A stretch of DNA of 34,506 nucleotides from Ruminococcaceae bacterium OttesenSCG-928-I18 (GCA_030266325.1 JAJDHT010000013.1:1-34506); one strand, 5' to 3'; counted from the first letter of the stretch, positions 1 to 9,855 are shown. Translations and numbers: made by a program. The notes: generated by a model not told the origin, from the letters alone.

Positions 1-1003
1 ATAAAAAGAGGGAAAAATCCCCGTCGATGATGGCCGCCTGCATGTTGCGCACCCTGCGGCATTCGGCGTAAAAATGCATCGAGCGCAAAAGGGCGCGGTC
101 GCCGGTTTGCCGTCTCAGTGTGGGCAGATGCTGCAGGAAAAGATCTTCTTTTACATCCCTTAGGGTTTCTTTTCCGAAATAGGCAGACACCTGGTTCATC
201 TCGTTTCGGATGGCGGCGTAGTCGTCTGTCAGGTCCACATGACTGCCGCCGGTGTCTGTGATCACAAGCAGATGCCCATGCCGGGAAAGGGAGAGGGTGA
301 GCGGCGAGACGAGCGGTTTTTGAGGATTTTTAAAATCGATGACCACCGCACCGCCCACGGCGCTGGACATCTGGTCCATGAGGCCCGAAGGTTTGCCAAA
401 ATACTCATTTTCGGCCTGCTGGCCGAGAATGGCAAGCGCAGTGGGGGCAAACTCGCCATTGTTATACTCCCCATTCATCGCCGTTGCCATGCAGACTTCA
501 AACGCCGCCGAGCTGGACAGGCCGCTGCCGCGCAGCACCTGGGAGGTGGTGTAAGCGTCAAAGCCGCCCACCTGGACGCCGGCTTGTTCAAACCCCGCCG
601 CAAGACCCCGCAAAAGCGCCGCCGAAGTTCCCTCTTCCTCTCGCTGGAAGGCCAATTGAGAGAGGTCGATATGATCGGGCTTTTCGAAGCCCTCTGAGGT
701 GACGCGCAGGATATTCTCTCTATTTTGGGAGACGACGGCAATGATGTCGAGGTCGACGGCCGCCGCAAGTACCAGGCCGTTGTTATGGTCGGTGTGGTTG
801 CCGCCGATCTCGCAGCGGCCGGGGGCTGAATAGACAGAGACGGGCCTGTCCGCACCATACAGCTCGGCAAAAGCCGACAATACTTTTCTGTAACGCTGCC
901 GCTCTGAAGTGAGCCTGCCTGTTCCCCCGGGATACACTTCCCCCAAACGCCCGTCCAAGGTTCCCTCGTCCAGTGCGCCGAGCATTTCTTTCGCAGTTGC
1001 CAT
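1..1003 (-). CDS. galK: Galactokinase (3' end truncated by window edge)
   Basis: Minus-strand reading from ATG at 1003 gives MATAKEMLGALDEGTLDG...RPVSVYSAPGRCEIGGNHTDHNNGLVLAAAVD...VLRGSGLSSSAAFE, the galactokinase signature and GHMP ATP-binding motif; GGGAGG RBS upstream. Frame stays open to the window edge. Confidence 0.93.
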   Translation of the reverse strand, partial: MATAKEMLGALDEGTLDGRLGEVYPGGTGRLTSERQRYRKVLSAFAELYGADRPVSVYSAPGRCEIGGNHTDHNNGLVLAAAVDLDIIAVVSQNRENILRVTSEGFEKPDHIDLSQLAFQREEEGTSAALLRGLAAGFEQAGVQVGGFDAYTTSQVLRGSGLSSSAAFEVCMATAMNGEYNNGEFAPTALAILGQQAENEYFGKPSGLMDQMSSAVGGAVVIDFKNPQKPLVSPLTLSLSRHGHLLVITDTGGSHVDLTDDYAAIRNEMNQVSAYFGKETLRDVKEDLFLQHLPTLRRQTGDRALLRSMHFYAECRRVRNMQAAIIDGDFSLFL

Positions 1004-1026
1004 CGAAAACCTCCCATTTTTTCAAT

Positions 1027-1055
1027 AGTATACCTTATTTTTTGCAAATAAACAA
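1027..1055 (-). promoter_or_regulatory. Putative sigma-A promoter for galK
   Basis: On the minus strand: TTGTTT, 17-nt spacer, TATACT, about 25 nt upstream of the galK start. Confidence 0.5.
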
Positions 1056-1102
1056 AACATAGGGATTTGTTGAGAGTGTACCCCTCGCATTGTTTTTCGG
1101 GT

Positions 1103-1165
1103 GAATTTCATGTGCCCTGCCCCCGTCTTCGGCGGGGGCGGGGCACAAAACCTTCTGAATTTATA
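1103..1165. repeat. Intergenic palindromic repeat, copy 1
   Basis: aatttcatGTGCCCTGCCCCCGtcttcggCGGGGGCGGGGCACaaaaccttctgaattt: 14-bp stem with one G-T wobble; flanks resemble the copy at 14455-14515. Confidence 0.6.
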
Positions 1166-1275
1166 TTATAGTTTTACACAATATTGCGTTTCAAAGAAAC
1201 ATGGTTATGGATTTTTGAGGCCGTACTTGGTATAATCGAAAACACATCCCCTTTCCCACCCCCGACGGAGGGCCC

Positions 1276-2631
1276 ATGGCACTGCTTAAAAACAAGAATA
1301 TCCAGCTTTCCATCGACGCCGTAGCCAGCGACGGAAACGGCATCGGCCGCCACGAGGGGCAGGTGGTCTTTGTGCCCGGGGCCCTGCCGGGTGACAAGGC
1401 CGAGGTGAAAATCCTGAAAGTGGCCAAAAAACACGCCTATGGCCGCATCGAAACGCTTTTGCGCCCGGGGCCTTCGCGCATCGAGAGCGACTGCCCTGTC
1501 TCCCGCCTTTGTGGTGGCTGCTGTTTTCGGGAACTTGCCTATGAGGCCGAGCGGGAGATAAAACGCGGGTTTGTGCGCGATGCCCTCTTGCGGATCGGGG
1601 GGCTGGACCTGCCGGTTTTACCGGCACTCACCGGGGGGCCGGCGCAGCGCTACCGCAACATGGTGCAATATCCTGTGGCTCTGGTGGACGGCGCGCTGCA
1701 ATACGGCTTTTACGCGCGACACAGCCACCGTGTTGTGCCCTGTGGCGACTGTAAGCTCCAACCCGAAAACCTCAATAAAATCGCCAAAAAAACGGCGGAA
1801 TGGCTGCGGCAAAAGGGCGTGGCCCCCTATGACGAAGAACAGTACGAAGGCCTTGTGCGCCACATCTGCCTGCGGCAGAGCAGCCTTGACGAGGGGGTTC
1901 TGCTCACACTGGTGCTGAACGGGCACCGCCTGCCGGGGGAAAGAGAGCTGGCGGAAAACCTGGCCCAAACCTTTCCGACGCTTCGCGGTCTGTTGTGCAA
2001 CGAAAACACAAAGCGAGGCAACGTGATATTCGGCGCAAACAGCCGTGTGGTTTTGGGGCAGGCCCAGCTTGCAGACGAACTGTGCGGGGTGCCCCAGAAG
2101 CTCTCCCCTACCTCCTTTTCGCAGGTGAACCACGCGGGGGCCGAGCGCTTGTTTTCTCTCGTGGGGCAGTGGGCGGCGCCGCAACCCGAAGAGGTATTGC
2201 TTGACCTCTACTGTGGCACGGGGGTCATCGGCCTTTCGATGGCACGAAAATGCAAAACCCTCATCGGGGTGGAAATAGACAGGCAGGCGGTGCAAAGCGC
2301 ACGGGAGAGCGCCGAAGAGATGGGTCTTTCAAACGCCCGTTTCCTCTGTGAAGACGCCCAGGCGGCGGCGGAGCGGCTGCGGCAGGAAGGGGTGCGGCCC
2401 GACATCGCCGTGCTGGACCCGCCGCGGAAGGGATGTGGCGAAAAGGCCCTGCAACCTCTTTTGCGGATGGCCCCTGGGCGGGTCGTGATGGTGAGCTGTA
2501 ACCCCGCCACCCTGGCGCGGGACCTCGCCTTTCTTGCCAAAAACGGATATGCGGCGGAAAAAGTGCAGCCAGTTGACCTTTTCCCGCGCACGAGGCACAT
2601 TGAAACCGTGGTTTTATTAAAGAGAAAATAG
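1276..2631 (+). CDS. rlmD: 23S rRNA (uracil-5-)-methyltransferase, RumA/RlmD family (TRAM + SAM methyltransferase)
   Basis: N-terminal TRAM-like domain, CPVSRLCGGCCFREL Fe-S cysteines, LLDLYCGTGVIGLSMA SAM motif, LDPPRKGC and VMVSCNPATLARDL motifs. Confidence 0.9.
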   Translation: MALLKNKNIQLSIDAVASDGNGIGRHEGQVVFVPGALPGDKAEVKILKVAKKHAYGRIETLLRPGPSRIESDCPVSRLCGGCCFRELAYEAEREIKRGFVRDALLRIGGLDLPVLPALTGGPAQRYRNMVQYPVALVDGALQYGFYARHSHRVVPCGDCKLQPENLNKIAKKTAEWLRQKGVAPYDEEQYEGLVRHICLRQSSLDEGVLLTLVLNGHRLPGERELAENLAQTFPTLRGLLCNENTKRGNVIFGANSRVVLGQAQLADELCGVPQKLSPTSFSQVNHAGAERLFSLVGQWAAPQPEEVLLDLYCGTGVIGLSMARKCKTLIGVEIDRQAVQSARESAEEMGLSNARFLCEDAQAAAERLRQEGVRPDIAVLDPPRKGCGEKALQPLLRMAPGRVVMVSCNPATLARDLAFLAKNGYAAEKVQPVDLFPRTRHIETVVLLKRK

Positions 2632-2701
2632 GGGTAAAATACCGGTGTATCTTTTTCAATGATTTTTGATGTCATTTAACCGGTGGCTTTTGGAGGTATA
2701 T

Positions 2702-4621
2702 ATGAACGACGGATTGATCCGTGTGGCGGCGGCTTCCCCCCATCTTCTGGTGGCAGACTGCGCCGCCAATGCGGACGAAATTGTCAAGACGGCCTGGCGG
2801 GCCTCTACCGAGGGCGCCCATCTGCTTGTGACGCCCGAGCTGGGAATCACGGGCTATACCTGCGGCGATCTTTTTGGCCAGCAGCACCTTTTGGACGAGG
2901 CGGTCAAGGCCCTTGCCACCATCTGTAAGGAAACGTCCGACCTGCAGCTTCTCCTGGCGGTGGGGCTGCCGGTGCGCCACAACGGCAAGCTATACAACTG
3001 CGCGGCGGTGTTGCAGGGCGGGCGGGTGCTGGGCCTTGTGCCAAAAACATACCTGCCGAATTACGGGGAATTCTACGAGCTGCGCCAGTTTGCCTCGGGC
3101 GGCGCCGTGGAAGATTTCATCAACCTGCCCCCCTTTGGCACGCTGCCTTTCGGCACAAAACTGCTGTTCCGTTGCGAGGAGATGCCCCAGCTTGTGTTGG
3201 CGGCCGAAATCTGTGAGGACCTCTGGGTGCCACAGCCTCCTTCGGGCGGCCACGTGGCGGCGGGTGCCACCGTCGTGGCCAACCTGAGCGCCAGCAGCGA
3301 GACCGTGGGCAAGGCCGAATACCGCAGGCTGCTTGTCAAGGGGCAGTCTGCCAAGCTTGTGTGCGGCTACGTCTATGCCGACGCAGGCCATGGGGAATCC
3401 ACCACCGACATGGTCTTTTCGGGCCACAACCTCATCTGCGAAAACGGGGTGGTGCTGGCGGAGACGGCCCCCTTTGACGAGGGGCTGGCCCTGGCCGAAA
3501 TCGACCTGGAGTTGCTTTTGCAGGAACGCCGACGGCTGAACACCTTTTTTGCCTCGTATGCCGGCGGGTATGAGACGGTGCCCTTCCACATGGAATTGCG
3601 GGAGACCCCTCTTTCCCGGGCCATCTCTCCCCTGCCGTTCCAGCCCGGGCAAAACAGCGAGCTTCCCGGCCGGTGCGAGAGCATCCTTGCCATACAGGCG
3701 CAAGGGCTGCGCAAAAGGCTGGAGCATACGGGTGCAAAAACGGCCGTCGTGGGCGTTTCGGGCGGGCTGGACAGCACCCTTGCCCTGCTGGTGACCTGCC
3801 GCGCCTTCCGGCTGCTTTCCAAACCGGCGAGGGAGATTCTGGCCGTCACCATGCCGGGGTTTGGCACCACCGAGCGCACGAAGGGTAATGCCGCCGCCCT
3901 GTGTGAAGCCCTCGGCGTCACGCTGAAGACCATTGACATCACAAAGAGCGTGCGCGCCCATTTTGCCGATATCGACCAGGACGAAAAATGCCGGGATACC
4001 ACCTATGAAAATGCCCAGGCGCGCATGCGCACGCTTGTCCTCATGGACCTTGCCAACCAAAACGGGGGCCTTGTGGTGGGCACGGGAGACCTTTCGGAAC
4101 TGGCGCTGGGCTGGGCCACTTACAACGGGGACCATATGAGCATGTACGGCGTGAACGCCGGGGTGCCGAAGACCTTAATCCGCGCTTTGGTGGCCCACGA
4201 GGCCGAAAAAGACAAAAAGGCGGGGCGGGTGCTGCGCGACGTGCTGGACACCCCGGTGAGCCCCGAGCTGCTGCCGCCGAAAGAGGGGCGGATCAGCCAG
4301 CAGACCGAAGAGATTGTGGGGCCGTATGAGCTGCACGATTTTTTCCTCTTCTATACGCTCCGCTATGGCTTTCGCCCGCGGAAACTATACCGCTACGCCC
4401 AAAAAGCCTTCGAAGGCCGGTACGAGGCACCCGAGATCCTGCGCTGGATGCAAGTGTTTTTCAGCCGTTTTTTCTGCCAGCAGTTTAAGCGCAGCTGCCT
4501 GCCCGACGGGCCTAAGGTGGGTTCGGTGAGCCTCTCGCCCCGGGGCGACTGGCGTATGCCCAGCGACGCGGCCGCGCGCGCCTGGGTGGCCGAGGCGCAG
4601 GCGCTCTCGGCGGAAAGCTGA
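2702..4621 (+). CDS. nadE: Glutamine-dependent NAD+ synthase
   Basis: N-terminal nitrilase-like glutaminase domain (TPELGITGYTCGDLF, AAEICEDLW) and C-terminal synthetase (GVSGGLDSTLALLV, GTGDLSELALGWATYNGDHMSMYGVNAGVPKTL). ATG at 2702 has a GGAGG RBS. Confidence 0.95.
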   Translation: MNDGLIRVAAASPHLLVADCAANADEIVKTAWRASTEGAHLLVTPELGITGYTCGDLFGQQHLLDEAVKALATICKETSDLQLLLAVGLPVRHNGKLYNCAAVLQGGRVLGLVPKTYLPNYGEFYELRQFASGGAVEDFINLPPFGTLPFGTKLLFRCEEMPQLVLAAEICEDLWVPQPPSGGHVAAGATVVANLSASSETVGKAEYRRLLVKGQSAKLVCGYVYADAGHGESTTDMVFSGHNLICENGVVLAETAPFDEGLALAEIDLELLLQERRRLNTFFASYAGGYETVPFHMELRETPLSRAISPLPFQPGQNSELPGRCESILAIQAQGLRKRLEHTGAKTAVVGVSGGLDSTLALLVTCRAFRLLSKPAREILAVTMPGFGTTERTKGNAAALCEALGVTLKTIDITKSVRAHFADIDQDEKCRDTTYENAQARMRTLVLMDLANQNGGLVVGTGDLSELALGWATYNGDHMSMYGVNAGVPKTLIRALVAHEAEKDKKAGRVLRDVLDTPVSPELLPPKEGRISQQTEEIVGPYELHDFFLFYTLRYGFRPRKLYRYAQKAFEGRYEAPEILRWMQVFFSRFFCQQFKRSCLPDGPKVGSVSLSPRGDWRMPSDAAARAWVAEAQALSAES

Positions 4622-4631
4622 GGGCGGGGAT

Positions 4632-5402
4632 ATGGCACCGATCATCCGCACAGAGAGCCTGCGCAAGGTATACCATGTGGGCGAGGAAAAGGTCGTGGCG
4701 CTCTCCAATATCGACCTCTCTATAGAAAAGGGCGAATTCTGCTGCATCATCGGCAGCTCGGGCAGCGGCAAGTCCACACTGCTGAATATGTTGGCGGGTT
4801 TGGAAAAACCCACCAAGGGGCTCGTGGTTATTGCGGGCAAAAAGGTCTCGAAAATGGACGAAAACCAGCTGGCCCTGTTCCGCCAACAAAACCTCGGTTT
4901 TATCTTCCAGAGCTACAACCTGTTGCCCCAGCTCACGGCGGCCGAAAACGTGGCCATGCCCCTGATGTTCCACGGCATGCCCCGCCCCAAACGGCTGAAG
5001 AAGGCGAGGCGGGAGCTGGAAGCCATGGGCCTTGAAAACCGGGAAAACCACAAACCGACTGAGATGAGCGGCGGGCAGCAGCAGCGTGTGGGTATCGCGC
5101 GGGCTTTCGTTTCGAAACCACAGGTGATTTTTGCCGACGAGCCCACGGGCAACCTCGACTCGCACACGACGCTGCAGGTTTTACAAACCATGATGGATCG
5201 TTCTTCGAAGTATGGCATCACCTTTGTGATGGTGACCCATGAGCGGGAACTGGCCGGCTGCGGCGACCGGATCATCACCTTGCAGGACGGCGCCATCATT
5301 GAGAACCTGCTGCTGGATGAAGAGACGAAGAAGGCCAACCGCGCGGAGCTTTTTTCGGGGCTTGACCCTATGCCCGGCTCTGCTGACCAAGGGGAAGAGT
5401 GA
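4632..5402 (+). CDS. ABC transporter ATP-binding protein (MacB/LolD type)
   Basis: Walker A GSSGSGKS, signature MSGGQQQRVGIARAF, Walker B VIFADEPTGNLDS. Confidence 0.93.
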   Translation: MAPIIRTESLRKVYHVGEEKVVALSNIDLSIEKGEFCCIIGSSGSGKSTLLNMLAGLEKPTKGLVVIAGKKVSKMDENQLALFRQQNLGFIFQSYNLLPQLTAAENVAMPLMFHGMPRPKRLKKARRELEAMGLENRENHKPTEMSGGQQQRVGIARAFVSKPQVIFADEPTGNLDSHTTLQVLQTMMDRSSKYGITFVMVTHERELAGCGDRIITLQDGAIIENLLLDEETKKANRAELFSGLDPMPGSADQGEE

Positions 5403-5411
5403 TGCTACTAT

Positions 5412-5442
5412 CCTCTTGAATCGTCGATAACGATTCAAGAGG
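5412..5442. repeat. Perfect 13-bp inverted repeat, 5-nt loop
   Basis: CCTCTTGAATCGT cgata ACGATTCAAGAGG; no U-tract directly after the stem. Confidence 0.8.
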
Positions 5443-5502
5443 GCAACCGAACGAGATTTTTAAAACATCTTAATTATGAAGCAAGAGGGGTGGAAGAATT
5501 TT

Positions 5503-6948
5503 ATGGATGTGAAAAGAAAAATTTCGGTATTGGCGGTGCTGGTGGCCCTGCTGATGGTGATTGTGGTGGCCGGCAGCCTGACGGTGGCGGCGTCTGATTC
5601 ATCACATAGTTCAGGAGGTTCTTCCAGTGCCCCGCAGCCCATGGGCGGAGGCATCGAGATCACCTCGTACGAGACCGTGGTCAACGGGGCCAGTATTTCC
5701 CATATTACCGAAGGAACGAGCTTTGTCATGCGGCTTCACATCCTGGATTCCCGCCTCACCTCCCCCGTGCCGATCGCGGATCCGGCCATCATCCAGGCCA
5801 AGGGAAAGATGAACACCGCCTCTTTCCGGCCGGCGTCTGGTGAGGGCATTGCCTACCAGCTGGGTGGCAATTTTTACGGGGAGATGGGTTTCGAATATGT
5901 GCTGGAGTTTCCGGTCACCTATACCGGGGTGGGAAACACATTTAGCTGCGACATCTATTATGATAATGATGTTAACAATATTGCGCCTGTCACCACTGCT
6001 TCGGTGTCTATACACAACTGTGTGGAGACCACGTCTTCCTCCGACTCCACCGGCGGCAGCTCGAGTACAGTCGTGCGCGGCACGGGTTTTGCCCTCAAGG
6101 AGGCAAGCTACGGCCAGGGCGCCGTGCTGGCGGGCGAGCGCTTTACGCTGGAAATCACGATGATGGCTACGAGCGGCGGCACCAACATCGAAAACGTCAG
6201 CGCTACGCTGTTACCCGAAAAGGAGTTTACCATAGCCGAAGGGAGCTCTACCGTTTATTACGGTACCGCGCGACCTGAACAGGATATCTTGCTGAGCTTC
6301 GATTTGCAGGCTGCATCCGATGCAAAGGACGGCAGCTATAAAGTCACCCTGGAAATGAAAGGGGTCAACTCGGTTTCGGGAGATCCCGTGGGGATCGAGG
6401 TCGATTTCAGTATCCCGATTGCCCAGCCCGACCGCCTGGTCATCAACAACTTTACCCCTCCCGATTATATCAGCGCCGGTGTGCAGGACAACACGGGCCA
6501 GATGACGGTCAACCTGATCAACATGGGCAAAAGTGATTTGAGCAATGTGATGGTGGAGGTCGTGGGGGATTCCATCTATACTCTGGAAGGGACCACCTAT
6601 CTTGGCAGCATGCCCTCCAATGCCCAGAACGCCGCCGACTTTACGGTGATGTGTGACGAGCCGGGCCACTATGAGGCCGAGGTGGTGGTGCGCTACGAGA
6701 ACGCGAGGGGCGAGCAGAACGAACTGCACGAGCCGTTTGTGGTAGAGGTGGGCGAACCGATGATCGACATGCCGATCAGCTCTTTTTACGATGACTCCCA
6801 AAACCAGGGGAAATTGCCACTTTGGGGTTGGCTTCTGATTATCCTGGGCGGTGCGGCCGTGGCCGTGGTCGTCATCGTTCTGGTGGTGCGTCGCCGCCGC
6901 AAAGCCGCCGACGCGGCACTGGAGGACGAAGACGATGAGGATCTCTGA
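5503..6948 (+). CDS. Secreted/membrane-anchored accessory protein of an ABC exporter (COG1361/CARDB-like surface domains, C-terminal TM)
   Basis: N-terminal hydrophobic segment, long beta-rich extracellular region, C-terminal LWGWLLIILGGAAVAVVVIVLVVRRRRK anchor; lies between ABC ATPase and permease genes. RBS-like AGGGGTGG favours ATG 5503 over 5476. Confidence 0.7.
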   Translation: MDVKRKISVLAVLVALLMVIVVAGSLTVAASDSSHSSGGSSSAPQPMGGGIEITSYETVVNGASISHITEGTSFVMRLHILDSRLTSPVPIADPAIIQAKGKMNTASFRPASGEGIAYQLGGNFYGEMGFEYVLEFPVTYTGVGNTFSCDIYYDNDVNNIAPVTTASVSIHNCVETTSSSDSTGGSSSTVVRGTGFALKEASYGQGAVLAGERFTLEITMMATSGGTNIENVSATLLPEKEFTIAEGSSTVYYGTARPEQDILLSFDLQAASDAKDGSYKVTLEMKGVNSVSGDPVGIEVDFSIPIAQPDRLVINNFTPPDYISAGVQDNTGQMTVNLINMGKSDLSNVMVEVVGDSIYTLEGTTYLGSMPSNAQNAADFTVMCDEPGHYEAEVVVRYENARGEQNELHEPFVVEVGEPMIDMPISSFYDDSQNQGKLPLWGWLLIILGGAAVAVVVIVLVVRRRRKAADAALEDEDDEDL

Positions 6949-8446
6949 TCTCTTCCGCTTCAGCACCGACAACCTGCGCCGGCGCATGGGCCGCACGATC
7001 CTGACGATCATTGGCGTCGTGGTGGGAGTGTGCGCCATCGTCGTCATGGTGTCGCTGGGCGTGGCTGTCAACCAGGCCACTGACGAAATGGTTCAAAACT
7101 GGGGCGATTTACGCACGATCAATGTCTCAAGCTACGGTGCGCAACCCGGAACGCCCGACCTTGACGACAAGATGGTGCAGAACTTTAAGCAGATGGAGCA
7201 TGTGTTGGCCGCCACCCCCATGTATTCGGCAGACGGCCTCAGTGGAATCGTCACCACGGGAAACGGCAACCAGTACGCCAACAACTACCCTTCCTTGATA
7301 GGCATGAACCCCGAGGCCATTCCCGTCATGGATTACGAACTGCTTGCGGGCAGCTATCTGCCCGAAACACCCCCGGCCCATGCGGCGGACACCATCGAGG
7401 TGCTGGCAGGCGCCACGGCCGTGTTCGAGTTTGTGGACACCCGCAAGGGAGAAAACCACCCCAACCGTCAAAAATATGTGGAATTTCCCTCCTACGAAGA
7501 GGCAGGCCCGAACGCAGCCCCCAGCAACCTGCCCCAATATGACGAAAACAACCAGCTGTTAAACCCCGACGACTTCTTCTTCGATATTTTGAATAGCACC
7601 CTGACCTACCGCATGAATTACGGTACCGACGCCAACGGCCAGCCCCAGTATAAAGACTATACCCTCATTGTCACCGGTGTCGTGTATACCCACGATTTTT
7701 CCATGGATATGGGGTTCGTCATGTCGGTCGAAAGTATGAAAAAGCTTGAAAAAGATTACCAACGCCTAAGTCATACCCCGGCGGAAAACCAGACCGGGGC
7801 CACCGTAATACCTGGCTCTAGCGACGGCACCGTGCAGGTGGCGGGTTACGACACCGTATATGTGAAGGTGGACGCCGTAGAAAATATGCCTGAGGTGGAA
7901 AAGGCCATCATGGACACGGGGTACCAAATCTCCTCGATGAGCCAAGCGAGAGAGGATTTACAGGGACAGGTGGCCCAATCGCAGATGATGCTTGGTGGCC
8001 TGGCGGCCGTCTCGCTGTTTGTGGCAGCGCTCAACATCGCGAACACCATGACGATGGCGATCTATGAGCGCACGCGGGAAATAGGCGTGATGAAGGTGTT
8101 GGGTTGCCGACTTTCGAACATAAGAACATTGTTTTTGATCGAGTCGGGCGCCATCGGTTTGTTGGGGGGGATCCTCGGGGTGATTTTGAGTTTTGGCATC
8201 AGCGTTGCGCTCAACTACCTGCCGGCCATTTTGGCGGCGCTTGGTATCACGGCCAACATCGATCTCGCCGCCCTTTTTGGTTTGAGCGGTATGATGGGCA
8301 TCTCAGACATGAAGTTGTCTGTCATCCAGCCCTGGCTGGTGTTGCTTGCCCTCTGCTTTGCCACGGGGGTGGGTCTTGTCTCGGGTATTGCCCCGGCCAA
8401 CCGTGCTGTGCGTATCTCTTCCCTGGAGGCAATTCGGCACGAATAG
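6935..8446 (+). CDS. ABC transporter permease, MacB/FtsX family
   Basis: MRISDLFRFSTDNLRRRMGRTILTIIGVVVGVCAIVVMVSLG start, periplasmic-type domain, C-terminal NIANTMTMAIYERTREIGVMKVLGCR motif and TM segments. ATG 6935 overlaps the preceding stop by 14 nt. Confidence 0.9.
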   Translation: MRISDLFRFSTDNLRRRMGRTILTIIGVVVGVCAIVVMVSLGVAVNQATDEMVQNWGDLRTINVSSYGAQPGTPDLDDKMVQNFKQMEHVLAATPMYSADGLSGIVTTGNGNQYANNYPSLIGMNPEAIPVMDYELLAGSYLPETPPAHAADTIEVLAGATAVFEFVDTRKGENHPNRQKYVEFPSYEEAGPNAAPSNLPQYDENNQLLNPDDFFFDILNSTLTYRMNYGTDANGQPQYKDYTLIVTGVVYTHDFSMDMGFVMSVESMKKLEKDYQRLSHTPAENQTGATVIPGSSDGTVQVAGYDTVYVKVDAVENMPEVEKAIMDTGYQISSMSQAREDLQGQVAQSQMMLGGLAAVSLFVAALNIANTMTMAIYERTREIGVMKVLGCRLSNIRTLFLIESGAIGLLGGILGVILSFGISVALNYLPAILAALGITANIDLAALFGLSGMMGISDMKLSVIQPWLVLLALCFATGVGLVSGIAPANRAVRISSLEAIRHE

Positions 8447-8536
8447 CCGCAGAACAGCCTGTGGCCTGCGTTCGGGTGCAGAACCTGTCTATTGCCACGG
8501 CTTCGGGTAAAAAACAAAATAAATACATAAAAAAGG

Positions 8537-8567
8537 ACTCTGTTGCCGGCCGGCAGCAGAGTTTTTG
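8537..8567 (+). terminator. Rho-independent terminator after the ABC permease gene
   Basis: ACTCTGtTGCCGGCCGGCAgCAGAGTTTTTG hairpin followed by a T run. Confidence 0.75.
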
Positions 8568-8641
8568 TCACAGGGCAGAAGCACATAAAACACTCGATGT
8601 AATAATGGATGACATAAAGCAGCAAGCTAAAGAGGATACTA

Positions 8642-9816
8642 ATGATGGCGAAACGTAACGCATCCGGCGCTGGCACCATCAGTCAGCGGTCAGACGGTAG
8701 ATGGGAAGGCCGGGTCACTCTCGGTCGCGATCCAGGCACAGGTAAGCAGCTGCGTCGGTCGGTGTATGCCGACTCGCAGGGCGAAGTGGTGAAGCTGATC
8801 CAAAAGTTACAGACAGAGCGGGAGGCTGGCACTTACACAGAGCCGGCAAAAATGACTGTCAGCGCGTGGCTGGATATTTGGCAAAAAGAATACCTGGGCG
8901 GCGTTAAGCAATCCACACAAGCCAGTTATGCCGGTCACATCAAAAATCACATTCGGCCAGCCCTCGGTGCAGTTAATTTGCAAAAACTAAACCCACATCA
9001 AATCCAAGGTTTTTATAACAATTTAATGATTGGCGATAATGCTATATCGTCCAAAACGGTTAGAAATATACATGGTATTGTTCATTCAATGCTAGACCAA
9101 GCACAAAAAAATGGTTACATCAAGTCCAATCCCTCAGAGGTGTGTACCCTCCCCCGCTGGGTAAAAAAGGAAATGCAGGTAATGGACGACGACGTCACGG
9201 CTGCTTTTCTTACTGCAATTGTAAATGACCCATATGAGTGCATATACTTCATCGACCTTTTCACGGGTATGCGTCAATCAGAGACATTGGGACTCACCTG
9301 GGATGCCGTAGACTTCACTGCGGGCACAATCACCATCTCTAAACAGCTTCTTAGGGAACGTAAGGCCGGGGGCAAGTATTATCTGGACACAACCAAAAAC
9401 GACAAGGCGCGTGAAATAATGCCCGCCCCATCGTTATGCAGAAACTTAAAGAACAAAAAAACCGCTAAACAGAATGGCGGCTTAGGGCTGGTTCGGTATG
9501 GGATAACCCGATGGACTTAGTGTTCACGAATGAAATAGGCCAACACCTTGTTCATTTGACTGTGTATCGGCACTATAAGTCAATTGTCGCCAGCTTAGGC
9601 CAGCCAAAATTGCGTTTTCATGATATGCGTCACAGCTATGCAGTTATGGCACTTATGGGCGGCGACGATATTAAAGTAGTACAGAGCACTCTCGGTCATC
9701 ACTCTGCAGCCTTCACATTGGACACATACGCCCATGTCACAGAACAGATGCAAGAAGAAAGTGCCGCCCGAATGGACGAAAAAATCAAAAAAATGCTGGA
9801 TGAAAAGAAGGCATAA
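8642..9816 (+). pseudogene. Tyrosine recombinase/phage-type integrase, disrupted (frameshift plus nonsense)
   Basis: N-terminal half MAKRNASGAGTISQRSDGRWEGRVTLGRDPGTGKQLRR... and FTGMRQSETLGLTW; C-terminal half FHDMRHSYAVMALMGGDDIKVVQSTLGHHSAAFTLDTYAHV in another frame (ORF from 9511). Frame changes near 9430-9435 and a TAA at 9466-9468 lies in the downstream frame. Confidence 0.88.
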
Positions 9817-9855
9817 AAAAATCTCTTAGGGGTATATATAGGGGTAAAACAAAGA

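Noticed and set aside
475-1047. 190-aa minus-strand ORF at the galK start
   Set aside because: Out-of-frame with galK, whose reading frame is open to the window edge and has family motifs; the ORF track missed galK because it has no stop inside the window.
2990-4135. 381-aa minus-strand ORF within nadE
   Set aside because: Antisense to clear NAD synthetase sequence; no independent support.
9421-9520. Programmed ribosomal frameshift in the integrase
   Set aside because: An in-frame TAA also interrupts the downstream frame, so one shift would not restore the protein; decay is simpler.
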